Of a DNA stretch of 64,000 nucleotides, positions 50,349 through 59,644 are shown in pieces. Below the pieces are notes generated by a model. That model saw only the letters and a list, made by a program, of their open reading frames with translations, was not told the DNA's origin and did no database searches. The number at the start of each line of letters is the position of its first letter. Position 1 is the stretch's first letter. Source of the stretch: Chryseobacterium soli (GTDB taxonomy: Bacteria > Bacteroidota > Bacteroidia > Flavobacteriales > Weeksellaceae). A program made the position numbers and the translations under genes. The stretch is from contig NZ_JPRH01000004.1 in NCBI RefSeq assembly GCF_000737705.1, forward strand, positions 549,587-613,586, given 5' to 3'.

Positions 50349-51734
50349 TTATTTTATTCCATATTTTGTAGACTGGAAGCTTAATTTCTTAAGTCCCTGC
50401 TGGATTTCTGGAGCATTCATAAATAATTTCCATAAAAATCCGGTTCTGTAATTTTCAATCATTGGAGCAATTGTTCCCTGATCAATCGCCAGATATCTCG
50501 GCGTAAACCAATTGTTGTAATTGATTGAAGTCGCATCATAAGGTCCTGCTGAACCTATAAACTGAGGCTTTTGAGTATAGATAAATCTCAAAAAGTCCAT
50601 TGATTCTTTTGGGGTGTAAGGAAAACTGCTCAATGCAGCAGTAGGAGTAATTACTCCGTTATCATTGGTAGGCATGTGTGCCGTGTACCCTGTACTTCCA
50701 TCTTCATTTCTTGTGTACCCTGCGGTTAATCCCCAATAGTTTGGTCCGTAACCTTTCCATTGTTTTGGATTTTCAACACAGTATTTATAGTCGATTAAGA
50801 CTTGGTTTTTGTTAAGGTCAAAGTAATTTTTAACCAGTTTATCAGACAATCCTGTAGGATCGAGACCGATATATGAATATTGAGACCAGAATAAAGGCCC
50901 GCCGTATTCTTCGGCATAGTTGTGTTTTACATACAGAGGAAGTCCATATTTTGTTTTGTCTGTAAGGTAAGCTCCATTTCTTGCCCAGCCTTTGTAATAA
51001 GTTTCTGCATCGATAGAATAGGTTGGTGAAGATGCTGCTAAGATATAAGTGATCAGACATTCGTTGTATCCTTCCAATGGAAAATTCATGTCCCACTGAT
51101 AATCAGGAGACCAATGCCAGTACAATACTTTTTCTCCTCCTTTTGTATACCAGTTCCATTGAATTCCTTTCCATAGGTCATCACATTTTTTTGCCAGGGC
51201 TTTTTCTTCGGCATTTCCATTTTTGAAGTATTCGCGAACCATTAAAATCCCTGAGGTAAGGAATGCTGTTTCTACCAGATCTCCGCCATTGTCTTTTTTG
51301 CCGAAAGGAACGGTTTTTCCTGTTTCTCCATTGATCCAGTGTGACCATGCTCCTTTATGGCGGTCTGCTTTTGCCAGAAAATCCATCATATTGGTGAGTC
51401 TTTTCACCGCTTCTTTTCTTGGAACAAAACCTCTTTCCACTCCTACTAATACAGTTGCGAGTCCGAACCCGGAACCACCTGTAGTCACTACATGTTTATC
51501 ATTATCCGGATAGATATTGTCTTCATGGTAACGTTCACGTCCTAACATGGAGTGAGGCTCTGCATAGTCCCAAAAACACTTCAATGCTTCTTTTTGAACT
51601 TTATCCATTAACTGCTCATCGGTAATGGTGTGATTTACCATTGTATTTTGAGCGGTTTCCTCTTTTTTTACCTGAGCATTTTTGCATGAAACCATCAGTG
51701 ACACTGCAAGAATAGAAACAATACCTAACTTCAT
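50349..51734 (-). CDS. Glucoamylase-domain lipoprotein, GH144-type endo-beta-1,2-glucanase
   Basis: A 461-aa protein with a lipoprotein signal (MKLGIVSILAVSLMVSC; Cys17). The remainder is an (alpha/alpha)6-type glucoamylase-family domain (PF10091-type): VQKEALKCFWDYAEPHSMLG, VVTTGGSGFGLATVLVG, KKDNGGDLVETAFLTSG, YNECLITYILAASSPTY and GPLFWSQYSYIGLDP. Bacteroidota members with this domain founded GH144, endo-beta-1,2-glucanases (Chitinophaga enzyme). It should cut beta-1,2-glucan at the cell surface or periplasm. It lies after susD and before the esterase and bglX genes, which supports the reading. The GH144 assignment is inferred from domain and neighbours. Confidence 0.82.
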   Translation of the reverse strand: MKLGIVSILAVSLMVSCKNAQVKKEETAQNTMVNHTITDEQLMDKVQKEALKCFWDYAEPHSMLGRERYHEDNIYPDNDKHVVTTGGSGFGLATVLVGVERGFVPRKEAVKRLTNMMDFLAKADRHKGAWSHWINGETGKTVPFGKKDNGGDLVETAFLTSGILMVREYFKNGNAEEKALAKKCDDLWKGIQWNWYTKGGEKVLYWHWSPDYQWDMNFPLEGYNECLITYILAASSPTYSIDAETYYKGWARNGAYLTDKTKYGLPLYVKHNYAEEYGGPLFWSQYSYIGLDPTGLSDKLVKNYFDLNKNQVLIDYKYCVENPKQWKGYGPNYWGLTAGYTRNEDGSTGYTAHMPTNDNGVITPTAALSSFPYTPKESMDFLRFIYTQKPQFIGSAGPYDATSINYNNWFTPRYLAIDQGTIAPMIENYRTGFLWKLFMNAPEIQQGLKKLSFQSTKYGIK

Positions 51735-51765
51735 ATGATATACATTTATATAGATTAAATAAAAA

Positions 51766-51792
51766 AATAGCCAAAGATGAACTTTGGCTATT
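51766..51792 (-). terminator. susCD terminator
   Basis: AATAGCCAAAG (51766-51776), five bases, CTTTGGCTATT (51782-51792); on the minus strand a run of seven T follows. It ends the susC-susD transcript, so downstream genes need their own promoter or read-through. Confidence 0.8.
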
Positions 51793-51807
51793 CTATATAG
51801 TTATAGA

Positions 51808-53232
51808 TTAATAACCGGGGTTTTGTACGAAAAGTCCGTTACTTTGGTTCATCGCATCCAAAGGAATCGGGAAAACTTCGTTTTTCCCTGCTACAAATCC
51901 TTTAGAAGCCAACACTGTAGCAGCCTGTCCTGTTCTCACTAGATCTGGGAATCTATCATTCTCCATTGCCAATTCTACTCTTCTTTCCTGCCAGATAGCT
52001 GTTCTAAGAGCACCCTGAGTTGAAGCTGTTGTATTCGCAAGGTGAGCTCTGGTTCTTACTTTATTGATATTGGTAACAGCAGCAGCCGTATTTCCTAATT
52101 CATTAGCTGCTTCTGCATTGATTAAGAGAATATCAGCAAATCTTAATATTCTTATATTCTGTATAGAACCGTAACCACATGCATTATTGTTTAAAGATGA
52201 TGGTACATACACTTTTTGATTCCATACATTACCCGCCTGAGGATCTCCTTTATGAATCACATCTCCTTCAAGGGTTGTTTCTCCTTCTCTCAGAATAGAT
52301 AGTTCTTTTCTGATATCTCCCGGCTCAAATGCATTTTCCAATGCTGGCGTAGGAGTAAAGAATCCCCAACCATATTGATTTCTAACACCCTGAACTTCTG
52401 CATACTGACTACCTCCAAATGCTGCAGAACAATCACAATTTACTTCAAAAACAGATTCTGAACCAAATTCTCCTGCCGGTCTGAACAAATGGTTAAAATC
52501 AGGATCCAATGCATATCCCATTGACATCACCTGGTTAGAGGTATCATACGCTTTTTGGTAATCTTTCATATAAAGATATACTTTTGAAAGCAATCCTAAA
52601 GCACCCCCTTTTGTAACTCTTCCAAGATCTGAGGCAGGGTAACTCTGAGGCAATACTGAAGCTGCTGCTGTAAGATCAGCAACGATGAAGTTATATACTT
52701 CTGCCGTAGAGTTTCTTGCTTTCAGATAATTCCCGTCTGGTGGTAATCCGTCATAGATAGGAACTCCGCCATATATTCTTACCAAGTTAAAATAGAAATA
52801 CGCTCTTAACATTCTGGCCTCAGCAATCAGTCTGTTTTTAAGTGTAGCATCCATGTTTATTTTCGGAACGTTTGTAATCACCTGATTGGCTCTGTTGACA
52901 GCCTGCCATTGACCGATCCAATATCCTCTTACTCCATCATCACTTACTGTGTAGGTAAAGTTATCATATGCATTGATGAATGATGCATCTCCAGGGTTAG
53001 ATCCTTTTTCCACATCATCACCTGGCACCCCAAATACAAACTGTGCAGGGAAAGCCGAATTCTCCCAGCTTCTTAAAAAGCTGTAAATAGCATTCGTGCC
53101 TTGCATTGCATCGTCCTGTGTTGTGAAGAAATTTTTCGCTTCAGTCTGCCCTTCATCTTTAATATCTACAAAATCATTATTACAACTTGTCATTAATGAA
53201 AGTATAGAAATTGTTAAAAATATTTTTTTCAT
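51808..53232 (-). CDS. susD: SusD/RagB family nutrient-binding outer membrane lipoprotein
   Basis: A 474-aa lipoprotein (MKKIFLTISILSLMTSC; Cys17). It has the SusD layout of N-terminal TPR-like helices (WQAVNRANQVITNVPK; RLIAEARMLRAYFYFNLVRI and YGGVPIYDG) and a C-terminal part with RFADILLINAEAANELG and IWQERRVELAMENDRFPDLVRTG-like sequence. It caps the SusC barrel and captures glycan. It lies 11 bases after susC. Confidence 0.95.
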   Translation of the reverse strand: MKKIFLTISILSLMTSCNNDFVDIKDEGQTEAKNFFTTQDDAMQGTNAIYSFLRSWENSAFPAQFVFGVPGDDVEKGSNPGDASFINAYDNFTYTVSDDGVRGYWIGQWQAVNRANQVITNVPKINMDATLKNRLIAEARMLRAYFYFNLVRIYGGVPIYDGLPPDGNYLKARNSTAEVYNFIVADLTAAASVLPQSYPASDLGRVTKGGALGLLSKVYLYMKDYQKAYDTSNQVMSMGYALDPDFNHLFRPAGEFGSESVFEVNCDCSAAFGGSQYAEVQGVRNQYGWGFFTPTPALENAFEPGDIRKELSILREGETTLEGDVIHKGDPQAGNVWNQKVYVPSSLNNNACGYGSIQNIRILRFADILLINAEAANELGNTAAAVTNINKVRTRAHLANTTASTQGALRTAIWQERRVELAMENDRFPDLVRTGQAATVLASKGFVAGKNEVFPIPLDAMNQSNGLFVQNPGY

Positions 53233-53243
53233 GATTCTTTTAA

Positions 53244-56069
53244 TTAAAATGTTAGATTCATACCTATTGTATAAATAGCAGAGATTGGGTACACATTATT
53301 ATCAATTCCCATCTGTACTCTATCCGAGTTTGTAATCTCTGGTGAGAAGCCGCTATATTTGAAACTTGTCCATGGATTCTGTGCACTTAAATATAATCTC
53401 AGTTTTGTGATAGAAAGAGCTTTAGCAAATTCTTTCGGCAAATTATATCCCACCTGAATATTTCTAAGTCTGATATAGCTGCCATCTTCTACATAGAAAC
53501 TGCTAGGTAAAATAATAGATTGATTAGAAGTAATCATTGCATTAGTATTAGAGGTACCTGCTCCATGCCATCTGTTATTATACATATCTAAATCCCATGT
53601 CTCATTTCCATAACGCTGTTCACGGTTGTAATTGTATATCTTGTTACCAAATACTCCCTGGAAATCTACTGCAATATCAAAATCATAGACATTTAGATTA
53701 ACTCCAAAACCATAGGTTCCCTTTGGAATCGGGCTTCCTAAGAATTTTTTATCTCTTGTATCAATAACACCGTTACCATCCTGATCTTCAAACTTAAACC
53801 ATCCTGCTTTTGCTCCAGGCTGTCCTGATGCTGCTGCTTCTGCATCGGTTTGGAAAACACCAGTAACCTGATACCCATAATAAGAACCTACTGACTGACC
53901 AGACTGTAGTCTTACAATAGAATTTCCAAATAAACTCGCTCCTGTTTCCAAATATGATCCACCGTACACTGAGGTAATCTCGTTTTTAAGTGAAGTAAAG
54001 TTACCATATACTCCTAAACCGATATTATCATTGATTTTAGTATTGTAATTAACCGATACTTCAAATCCTCTGTTATTAAAAGAATACGCATTGGTTACAA
54101 AATTATTCCAGTTACTGGCACCAGAAACAGTTCCCTGGTTTACACCATACACTACATTCTTAGAATCTTTGTCATAATAGGCTGCATCAATTTTAAGCTT
54201 ATTATTGAACAATGCCATTTCCAACCCTATATCTCTTCCTGTTGTAGTCTCCCAACCAATGTTCGGATTGATGAATTTATCAATTGTCTGAGCGGCATAT
54301 CCTGTATTTCCAAAATAAGCACCACCTGCTATAAGAGATGTATTGGCAGTATATCCTCTTCCTATATTAGGATTTCCTAATTCTCCGTAGCTGGCTCTTA
54401 GTTTTAATAAATTGAAGACATTCTGATTGCTCATAAAATCTTCTTTAGATATTACCCAACCCGCACTAATGGCAGGAAACGTTCTTGATCTGTCAACACT
54501 CACCTGGGAGCTGGCATCTCTACGTATAGAAGCATTTACCAGGTATTTGCCTTTATAATCATAGTTTATTCTTCCAAAGAAAGATTGAATTCTTTGTTGA
54601 TCCTGGAAAACAGCAGATGCAATATTATCATCTTTATCTATACCGCTTACATAAATAATGTCTGTTCCGTTTGCCACATTCAGAGAACCATTGGTTCCAT
54701 CATAATGAACATTTTTAGCAGATACATAATCCTGAGACAAAGATGTTCTTGTTCTGGAAAAACCAGCAAGTACATCAAAATTGTGATTTCCTAAGCTTTT
54801 TTTCCAGTTAATGGTATTATCCCAAACGTAATTTCTATTTCTAAAGTTCCTTGTTACCAATGTAGAGGCTACCTGATTCGCTAAAGGAGCATACGTAAAA
54901 GTTGGAGTATACTCATATTGGCTAGGGCTGTAATTATCATTAGAATAGCTGATTCTGAATGTGAAATCTTGCAAGAACTTCAATTCTCCCCATACATTAT
55001 TAAGCAATCTTTCCTGTCTTATCTGAGAACGGTAAAGATCAAGCATCGCCCTTGGGTTGGCAATAGAATACCCATTGAAGTATTGATAATCCCCTGTAGC
55101 AGGATTCATTGGTGAAAATATTGGCGGAGCAATAAAAGAAGTTAACACAGGGTTTTGTGCTACGTCAGTACGCATTTTGGAAAAACTGAAGTTATCTCCA
55201 ATGGTAATATTATCCGTGATTTTATAACTAAGGTTTAATTTGCTGTTAAATCTGTTAAAACCACTTCCGGAGTTAATTCCTTTTCCTGCAGCAAGGTTAC
55301 CTTCATCCTGAAGATATCCTAAACTGGCATAATAGTTAAGTTTACCCAAACTTCCTGTTGCAGAAAAATCATTAGAATTGATGATGCTTGTTCTGAAAAT
55401 CTCTTTATACCAGTCTGTATCTGCAGGAAACTGACTTCTATTAATAGACCCTGTGCTAGAACCAGTATCATTAATTAATTTTTCATTATATAATTCTATA
55501 TACTGATCAGCATTAACCATTTTAGGAATATTGGTTACCTTTTTAATCCCTAAATAGGAATTGAAATTATAAACAGGTTTTCCTTTTCCGGTTTTGGTTT
55601 TGATGATAACCGCACCATTCGCCGCCTGTGCTCCAAAAATAGCCAAACTCGATGGATCTTTTAAAACACTCATCGATTCTATATCCTGAGAACTAAGATA
55701 AGAGATATCGGTAGTAATCATACCGTCTACAATAAAAACAGTATTTCCTGATAAAGAACCAACTCCTCTGATGTCTACTTTTGGAGAACCTCCGGGAGTA
55801 CCTGAATTGGTAATGTTTACCCCGGCAAGTTTACCCTGAATAGAACTAAGAGGATTGGCATTGGGTTTGTCTGCAAGATCTTTTGCAGATACGGTCCCGA
55901 TGCTCCCGGTCACATTTTCTTTTTTCTGAGATCCATATCCAATTAGGACTACTTCCTCAATCTTCTGCTCTTTCTGTACAGAATCTTTAGGCGTAACCTG
56001 TGCATTGACGTTCATACCGAAGTACAGAACCGCAATGAGACATGAATACTTTAAATCACGTTGTTTCAT
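53244..56069 (-). CDS. susC: SusC/RagA family TonB-dependent outer membrane transporter
   Basis: Start chosen at ATG 56069 (941 aa, MKQRDLKYSCLIAVLYF...) where the signal peptide begins; nine further upstream codons are open to 56096. After the signal comes a TonB-box-like region KIEEVVLIGYGSQKKENVTG, the plug (about 45-160: LSSIQGKLAGVNITNSGTPG; DIRGVGSLSGNTVFIVDG; GAQAANGAVIIKTKTG) and a 22-strand barrel. The carboxypeptidase-D-like N-terminal extension present in most SusC proteins is absent. It imports oligosaccharides into the periplasm together with SusD; the predicted cargo is beta-1,2-gluco-oligosaccharide. Confidence 0.95.
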   Translation of the reverse strand: MKQRDLKYSCLIAVLYFGMNVNAQVTPKDSVQKEQKIEEVVLIGYGSQKKENVTGSIGTVSAKDLADKPNANPLSSIQGKLAGVNITNSGTPGGSPKVDIRGVGSLSGNTVFIVDGMITTDISYLSSQDIESMSVLKDPSSLAIFGAQAANGAVIIKTKTGKGKPVYNFNSYLGIKKVTNIPKMVNADQYIELYNEKLINDTGSSTGSINRSQFPADTDWYKEIFRTSIINSNDFSATGSLGKLNYYASLGYLQDEGNLAAGKGINSGSGFNRFNSKLNLSYKITDNITIGDNFSFSKMRTDVAQNPVLTSFIAPPIFSPMNPATGDYQYFNGYSIANPRAMLDLYRSQIRQERLLNNVWGELKFLQDFTFRISYSNDNYSPSQYEYTPTFTYAPLANQVASTLVTRNFRNRNYVWDNTINWKKSLGNHNFDVLAGFSRTRTSLSQDYVSAKNVHYDGTNGSLNVANGTDIIYVSGIDKDDNIASAVFQDQQRIQSFFGRINYDYKGKYLVNASIRRDASSQVSVDRSRTFPAISAGWVISKEDFMSNQNVFNLLKLRASYGELGNPNIGRGYTANTSLIAGGAYFGNTGYAAQTIDKFINPNIGWETTTGRDIGLEMALFNNKLKIDAAYYDKDSKNVVYGVNQGTVSGASNWNNFVTNAYSFNNRGFEVSVNYNTKINDNIGLGVYGNFTSLKNEITSVYGGSYLETGASLFGNSIVRLQSGQSVGSYYGYQVTGVFQTDAEAAASGQPGAKAGWFKFEDQDGNGVIDTRDKKFLGSPIPKGTYGFGVNLNVYDFDIAVDFQGVFGNKIYNYNREQRYGNETWDLDMYNNRWHGAGTSNTNAMITSNQSIILPSSFYVEDGSYIRLRNIQVGYNLPKEFAKALSITKLRLYLSAQNPWTSFKYSGFSPEITNSDRVQMGIDNNVYPISAIYTIGMNLTF

Positions 56070-56441
56070 ATAGTTTAATTTTATTCGTACAATCAATTTT
56101 AAATAAAAAAGGTTGAAACCTTTTATATGTGCCTCTGTTTAGTGAATTATTACTAATTCTCAAAAAAAGACATTAGCCAAAATTATATAAAAATATTTAA
56201 CCTTGTTAATTTATCTTAAAAATTTTAAAATATATCTACATTTTTAAATAAATCGCGGATATCACTACGTTTTCTTAGGGTTTAAATAATAGTGATGTTA
56301 AATTTCCATCAAATATTCAATCAAAAAAAATAAAATTTAAGTAAAAAAACACCCAAATCGTAACGATAAATTAATATTTTGTTAAAAAGATAATAGTGTT
56401 TACCTTTGGCGTAATAATTGAGAAAATAAGTAAAAAGAGTA
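56070..56441. other. Intergenic region upstream of susC, very AT-rich
   Basis: About 370 bases without a gene. On the minus strand, in the susC leader, a small hairpin (AAAAGGTT/AACCTTTT, 56107-56124) is followed by a T-rich stretch and could be a weak attenuator. A -7-like box TAATTTTG (minus strand 56185-56178) lies upstream of it. No regulator gene (ECF sigma, hybrid two-component or AraC) accompanies the locus. Confidence 0.45.
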
Positions 56442-57113
56442 ATGAAAAAATACATCATTGCAGCAGCCCTTTTCATAGGAGCCGGTGCAGTTATTATAAC
56501 AGTTCCACATTCATGCACCACCCTGGCTACGACAGACCTGGGATTGTCTGTTATCCGAAAGATTTTAAGAAACGGAATTGATAAAGGAATGGGCATCTAC
56601 GGAAACAAAGAGGCATTCCTTCAAAATAACCTCATCGATAAAGCTCTTCCCAAAGAATTACGGGATATTAATTCTACACTGGAAAAAATATCTCCTTCTC
56701 TGGTTGCCAAAGAAAAAGATTTTATTGCTGAAGCAGCCTCTTATACGGTTAATATCTCAAGACCTATCCTTGATGATGCCGTCAACAGTTTAAACGCACA
56801 GGATGTCACCAGAATTGCTCAGGGAACTACGGCAACGCAAATCCTTAAAGAGAAAACATCCCAGCGTCTGATAGATGCCATTGCACCAAAGGTTGACGAA
56901 AAATTAAATGAATACGGAATCGCCAAAACACTTAACACCGCACTATCCGGCAATAATTTATTAGGAAGTCTTCTTGGAGGAAAAAGCAGCAATACCAATG
57001 CGGGAAGCATTAGTAAGCTGGCTTCTGAACAGTTAGTGAACGGCCTGTTCAATATTATTGAAGATTACGAGCATCAAAACTCCAAAGCTCTATTGGGACC
57101 TCTTGGAAAATAG
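56442..57113 (+). CDS. DUF4197 domain exported protein
   Basis: A 223-aa protein with an N-terminal hydrophobic signal (MKKYIIAAALFIGAGAVIIT). The mature part is the DUF4197 type: IRKILRNGIDKGMGIYGNKE, LRDINSTLEKISPSLVAKEK and EKTSQRLIDAIAPKVDEKLNEYG, mostly helix, with a Gly/Ser-rich linker (about 168-186). The function is unknown; it is expected to be periplasmic. Divergent from susC and not obviously linked to it. Confidence 0.82.
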   Translation: MKKYIIAAALFIGAGAVIITVPHSCTTLATTDLGLSVIRKILRNGIDKGMGIYGNKEAFLQNNLIDKALPKELRDINSTLEKISPSLVAKEKDFIAEAASYTVNISRPILDDAVNSLNAQDVTRIAQGTTATQILKEKTSQRLIDAIAPKVDEKLNEYGIAKTLNTALSGNNLLGSLLGGKSSNTNAGSISKLASEQLVNGLFNIIEDYEHQNSKALLGPLGK

Positions 57114-57153
57114 AAAAAAATTCATTAAATTTATATATAATTAATATTTGGAG

Positions 57154-57459
57154 ATGGATATATTACAAGGAAATCAACACGCAAACCCCGAAGACTTTTA
57201 CAATTCTTTAAAGGAAAAACTGGATGATCATCATGATTTTCCGGAGGACTATTTATTCAAATTTATCATTCCGACAGATCAATCTAAACTTACCGAGATC
57301 TACCGGGTTTTTGACGGCATCAAGTTTACCCTTGGAAACCGTGAAAGTAAAAATGGAAAATATACAGCCTGCAACATCAACGCATTTGTATTAGATGCTG
57401 AGCAGGTAGTTCGTATCTATAAAGAAGTCGGAAAAATAGAAGGGGTTATTCTATTATAA
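57154..57459 (+). CDS. DUF493 family protein (YbeD-like)
   Basis: Start chosen at ATG 57154, with GGAG four bases ahead (101 aa). It has the ferredoxin-like alpha/beta DUF493 fold: FYNSLKEKLDDHHDFPEDYL, FKFIIPTDQSKLTEIYRVFD and a last strand. YbeD relatives are regulatory or lipoate-linked in E. coli, with no settled biochemical role. It follows DUF4197 by 40 bases and has a strong terminator. Confidence 0.85.
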   Translation: MDILQGNQHANPEDFYNSLKEKLDDHHDFPEDYLFKFIIPTDQSKLTEIYRVFDGIKFTLGNRESKNGKYTACNINAFVLDAEQVVRIYKEVGKIEGVILL

Positions 57460-57465
57460 AAAAGC

Positions 57466-57493
57466 AAAACCAGCTGTACAGCTGGTTTTTTTA
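57466..57493 (+). terminator. Intrinsic terminator after DUF493 gene
   Basis: AAAACCAGCTG and CAGCTGGTTTT around TA, followed by three more T. Confidence 0.85.
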
Positions 57494-57512
57494 TGTCTTA
57501 TTGTTGTCTCTA

Positions 57513-57863
57513 TTATTTTTCAATAAAGAATTTTACGTTTTCAATGGGTCTTCCCAACATCGCTACTGAACCTTTTATTAAAATAGGTCTCTGTATTAAA
57601 GACGGGTTGGCAGATAAAATTTCTATCCATTCATCTTCAGAATAATTTTTATCGGCAAACTTTTCCTGATACAGTTTTTCTGTTTTCCTGATAATATGAA
57701 ATACGCTTTGATTAAGCTTTTTTAATACCGTTTTGATCTCCAGGATACTCAACGGATCTTCAATCATATTAATAATCTCAAATGGCACCCCGTTCTCGTC
57801 CAAATACTCTAAAACAGCATTTGATTTTGAACAATGACCGTTATGTAAAACCTTAACTAACAT
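57513..57863 (-). CDS. arsC: ArsC/Spx-family arsenate reductase-like protein
   Basis: A 116-aa thioredoxin-fold protein of the ArsC family. The active-site region is HNGHCSKSNAVLEYL (Cys11 in NGHCSKS, where classic ArsC has NPRCSKSR), and the C-terminal block LIQRPILIKGSVAMLGRP carries the conserved Arg. It could reduce arsenate with glutaredoxin or, like many relatives, have another redox role. No arsR or arsB is near. A TACCTTTG -7 box (minus strand 57905-57898) with TTG 15 bases further upstream lies before it. Confidence 0.82.
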   Translation of the reverse strand: MLVKVLHNGHCSKSNAVLEYLDENGVPFEIINMIEDPLSILEIKTVLKKLNQSVFHIIRKTEKLYQEKFADKNYSEDEWIEILSANPSLIQRPILIKGSVAMLGRPIENVKFFIEK

Positions 57864-57949
57864 TTTTGATTATTTTAAAAATTAAACTCACTCTCTACAA
57901 AGGTAGACAGAATCAGGTTACAAAAACCTTAATATATCCTAAATAATTG

Positions 57950-58564
57950 TTAAAACAACCCGTTCAGCTCTGCTTCTATCTTTTCTAAAATAAATCCGAA
58001 ATCTTCAGGTTTTTCTACAAAATCCAAATCATCCACTTCAATAACCAGCAGCTTTCCTTCTGTATATTCAGCGATCCATTTTTCATATTTCTGATTCAGT
58101 TTTGAAAGATATTCAATGCTGATTGAGGCTTCATATTCCCTGCCTCTTTTATAAATCTTTTTTACCAGATTGGGAACATCAGATTTTAAATAAATTAATA
58201 AATCAGGTGCGGAAACAAAGGATTTCATCAAATTAAAAACCGAAGCATAATTATTGAAATCTCTGTCTGAAAGCAGCTTCATATCATTTAAATTTTCTGC
58301 AAAAATATGGGCATCTTCATAAATCGTACGATCCTGAATAATATTTTTACCGCTTTCTCTGATCTCTTTCACCTGTCGGAATCTGCTTCCCAGGAAGTAT
58401 ACCTGTAAAGCAAAACTCCACTTGCTCATATCTGCATAAAAATCCTCCAAATAAGGATTATGATCTACATCTTCAAATTGTGCATCCCATCCATAATGCT
58501 TTGAGAGCATAGTCGTTAACGTAGTTTTCCCTGCTCCGATATTTCCTGTAACTGCAATATGCAT
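57950..58564 (-). CDS. Deoxynucleoside kinase
   Basis: A 204-aa kinase of the dNK/dCK-dGK family. The P-loop GNIGAGKT (7-14) is at the N-terminus. The substrate pocket has the ERS/DRS-type motif in IIQDRTIYEDAHIFA, and the lid has KRGREYEASISIEYL. It phosphorylates deoxynucleosides for salvage; base preference is not decidable. It lies 36 bases after the Lys/Glu-rich envelope protein gene on the same strand. Confidence 0.92.
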   Translation of the reverse strand: MHIAVTGNIGAGKTTLTTMLSKHYGWDAQFEDVDHNPYLEDFYADMSKWSFALQVYFLGSRFRQVKEIRESGKNIIQDRTIYEDAHIFAENLNDMKLLSDRDFNNYASVFNLMKSFVSAPDLLIYLKSDVPNLVKKIYKRGREYEASISIEYLSKLNQKYEKWIAEYTEGKLLVIEVDDLDFVEKPEDFGFILEKIEAELNGLF

Positions 58565-58600
58565 ATTTTCCTTAGTATTTTACTGATTAATTGCTTACCA

Positions 58601-59563
58601 CTAAACACCTACAGCCTGAACTTCAGAAGTTTCCTCAATCAGCTTTTCTAACACCTTATCGCCTTTTGGCTTCTCCTCTATTTTTTCTACAGGCTTTTCT
58701 GATGAATCTTCCGTTGCTTTTTCTGCCGGATGATCAATCGTCTGTTCTGTAGTTTTTTCTTTCGGTTCGGGTTCTGTTCTTAGTTTAGTTTCTTTACTTT
58801 TTTCGAGGCTGTAAAGATAAAGCTTGTTGCCTTTGATTTCAAAATAAGATGATGTATTTTTATCCACAATTTTAGCATCTGGATCTTCAAAAACCTTCAC
58901 CATCTCTTTTTCAGGGATATATTTTAAAATTGAATTATTGGTAATCACTAAGATAAATTCATTTTCTCTTCTGAACCGTTTTCCGTTTTCAACCGGTGCT
59001 TCAAAGAGCTTTTCAAACTTCAAACTGTAGACTCTGATGTGCTTTCTCGTTAAAATATAGACTTTATTTTCAAACACCAGCAGATCCATCAAATCTTCAA
59101 AACTGGCATCAAAAGGATAAGAGTTGATGGTGGTTTCGTTTCTGAAATTATACTGTATCAGACGTTTTGTACTGTCGTCCAGCAGCCACAACTGCTGCAG
59201 ATCTTCCGCATAAGCCATCCGGATAAAGCCAAATTTCTGCTTAAAATCCAATCGTTGAATCTCGTTCATATTTTGGTCGACAAACTTCATTTCCTGTGCA
59301 TTTTCCGAAAACAAAGCAACAGTCAACGGATTTTGTACATTCTGTACTTTGTAGGGAACGGTAAACATCAGCTGTCCGATCTGCTTCCCCAGCGAATCAT
59401 ATTTTGTAAAACTGAAATCCTTATTTTTATAGATATAAATACTTCCATAGTCGTCTGCAAGCATGTCTTTTGCTTCTTTGAGCTTTAACGTATCTAATGG
59501 AAGGGACTTCTGCGCAGTGGCTGCACAGAAAATAAAAATGAATATTAATGGTAGTATTCTCAA
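58601..59563 (-). CDS. Exported protein with beta-propeller-like body and charged repetitive tail
   Basis: A 320-aa protein with a signal peptide (MRILPLIFIFIFCAATAQ). Residues about 20-245 form repeating beta units (IYIYKNKDFSFTKYDSLG; LWLLDDSTKRLIQYN; VYILTRKHIRVYSLKFEKLF) like a propeller. The last 70 residues are low complexity, with repeated EK, EP and TEQ blocks (KATEDSSEKPVEKIEEKPKG). I know relatives in Chryseobacterium but not their function. Confidence 0.72.
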   Translation of the reverse strand: MRILPLIFIFIFCAATAQKSLPLDTLKLKEAKDMLADDYGSIYIYKNKDFSFTKYDSLGKQIGQLMFTVPYKVQNVQNPLTVALFSENAQEMKFVDQNMNEIQRLDFKQKFGFIRMAYAEDLQQLWLLDDSTKRLIQYNFRNETTINSYPFDASFEDLMDLLVFENKVYILTRKHIRVYSLKFEKLFEAPVENGKRFRRENEFILVITNNSILKYIPEKEMVKVFEDPDAKIVDKNTSSYFEIKGNKLYLYSLEKSKETKLRTEPEPKEKTTEQTIDHPAEKATEDSSEKPVEKIEEKPKGDKVLEKLIEETSEVQAVGV

Positions 59564-59644
59564 AATTCTCTTTACTAAAGATAGCGCTCCTAAGGAACGC
59601 TACCAATTTACTTTATTTTATTGAAATAGAAATCGTTAATTGTT

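Noticed and set aside
56107..56124. Riboswitch in the susC leader
   Set aside because: Only an 8-base hairpin with a T-rich tail is visible; no known aptamer pattern.
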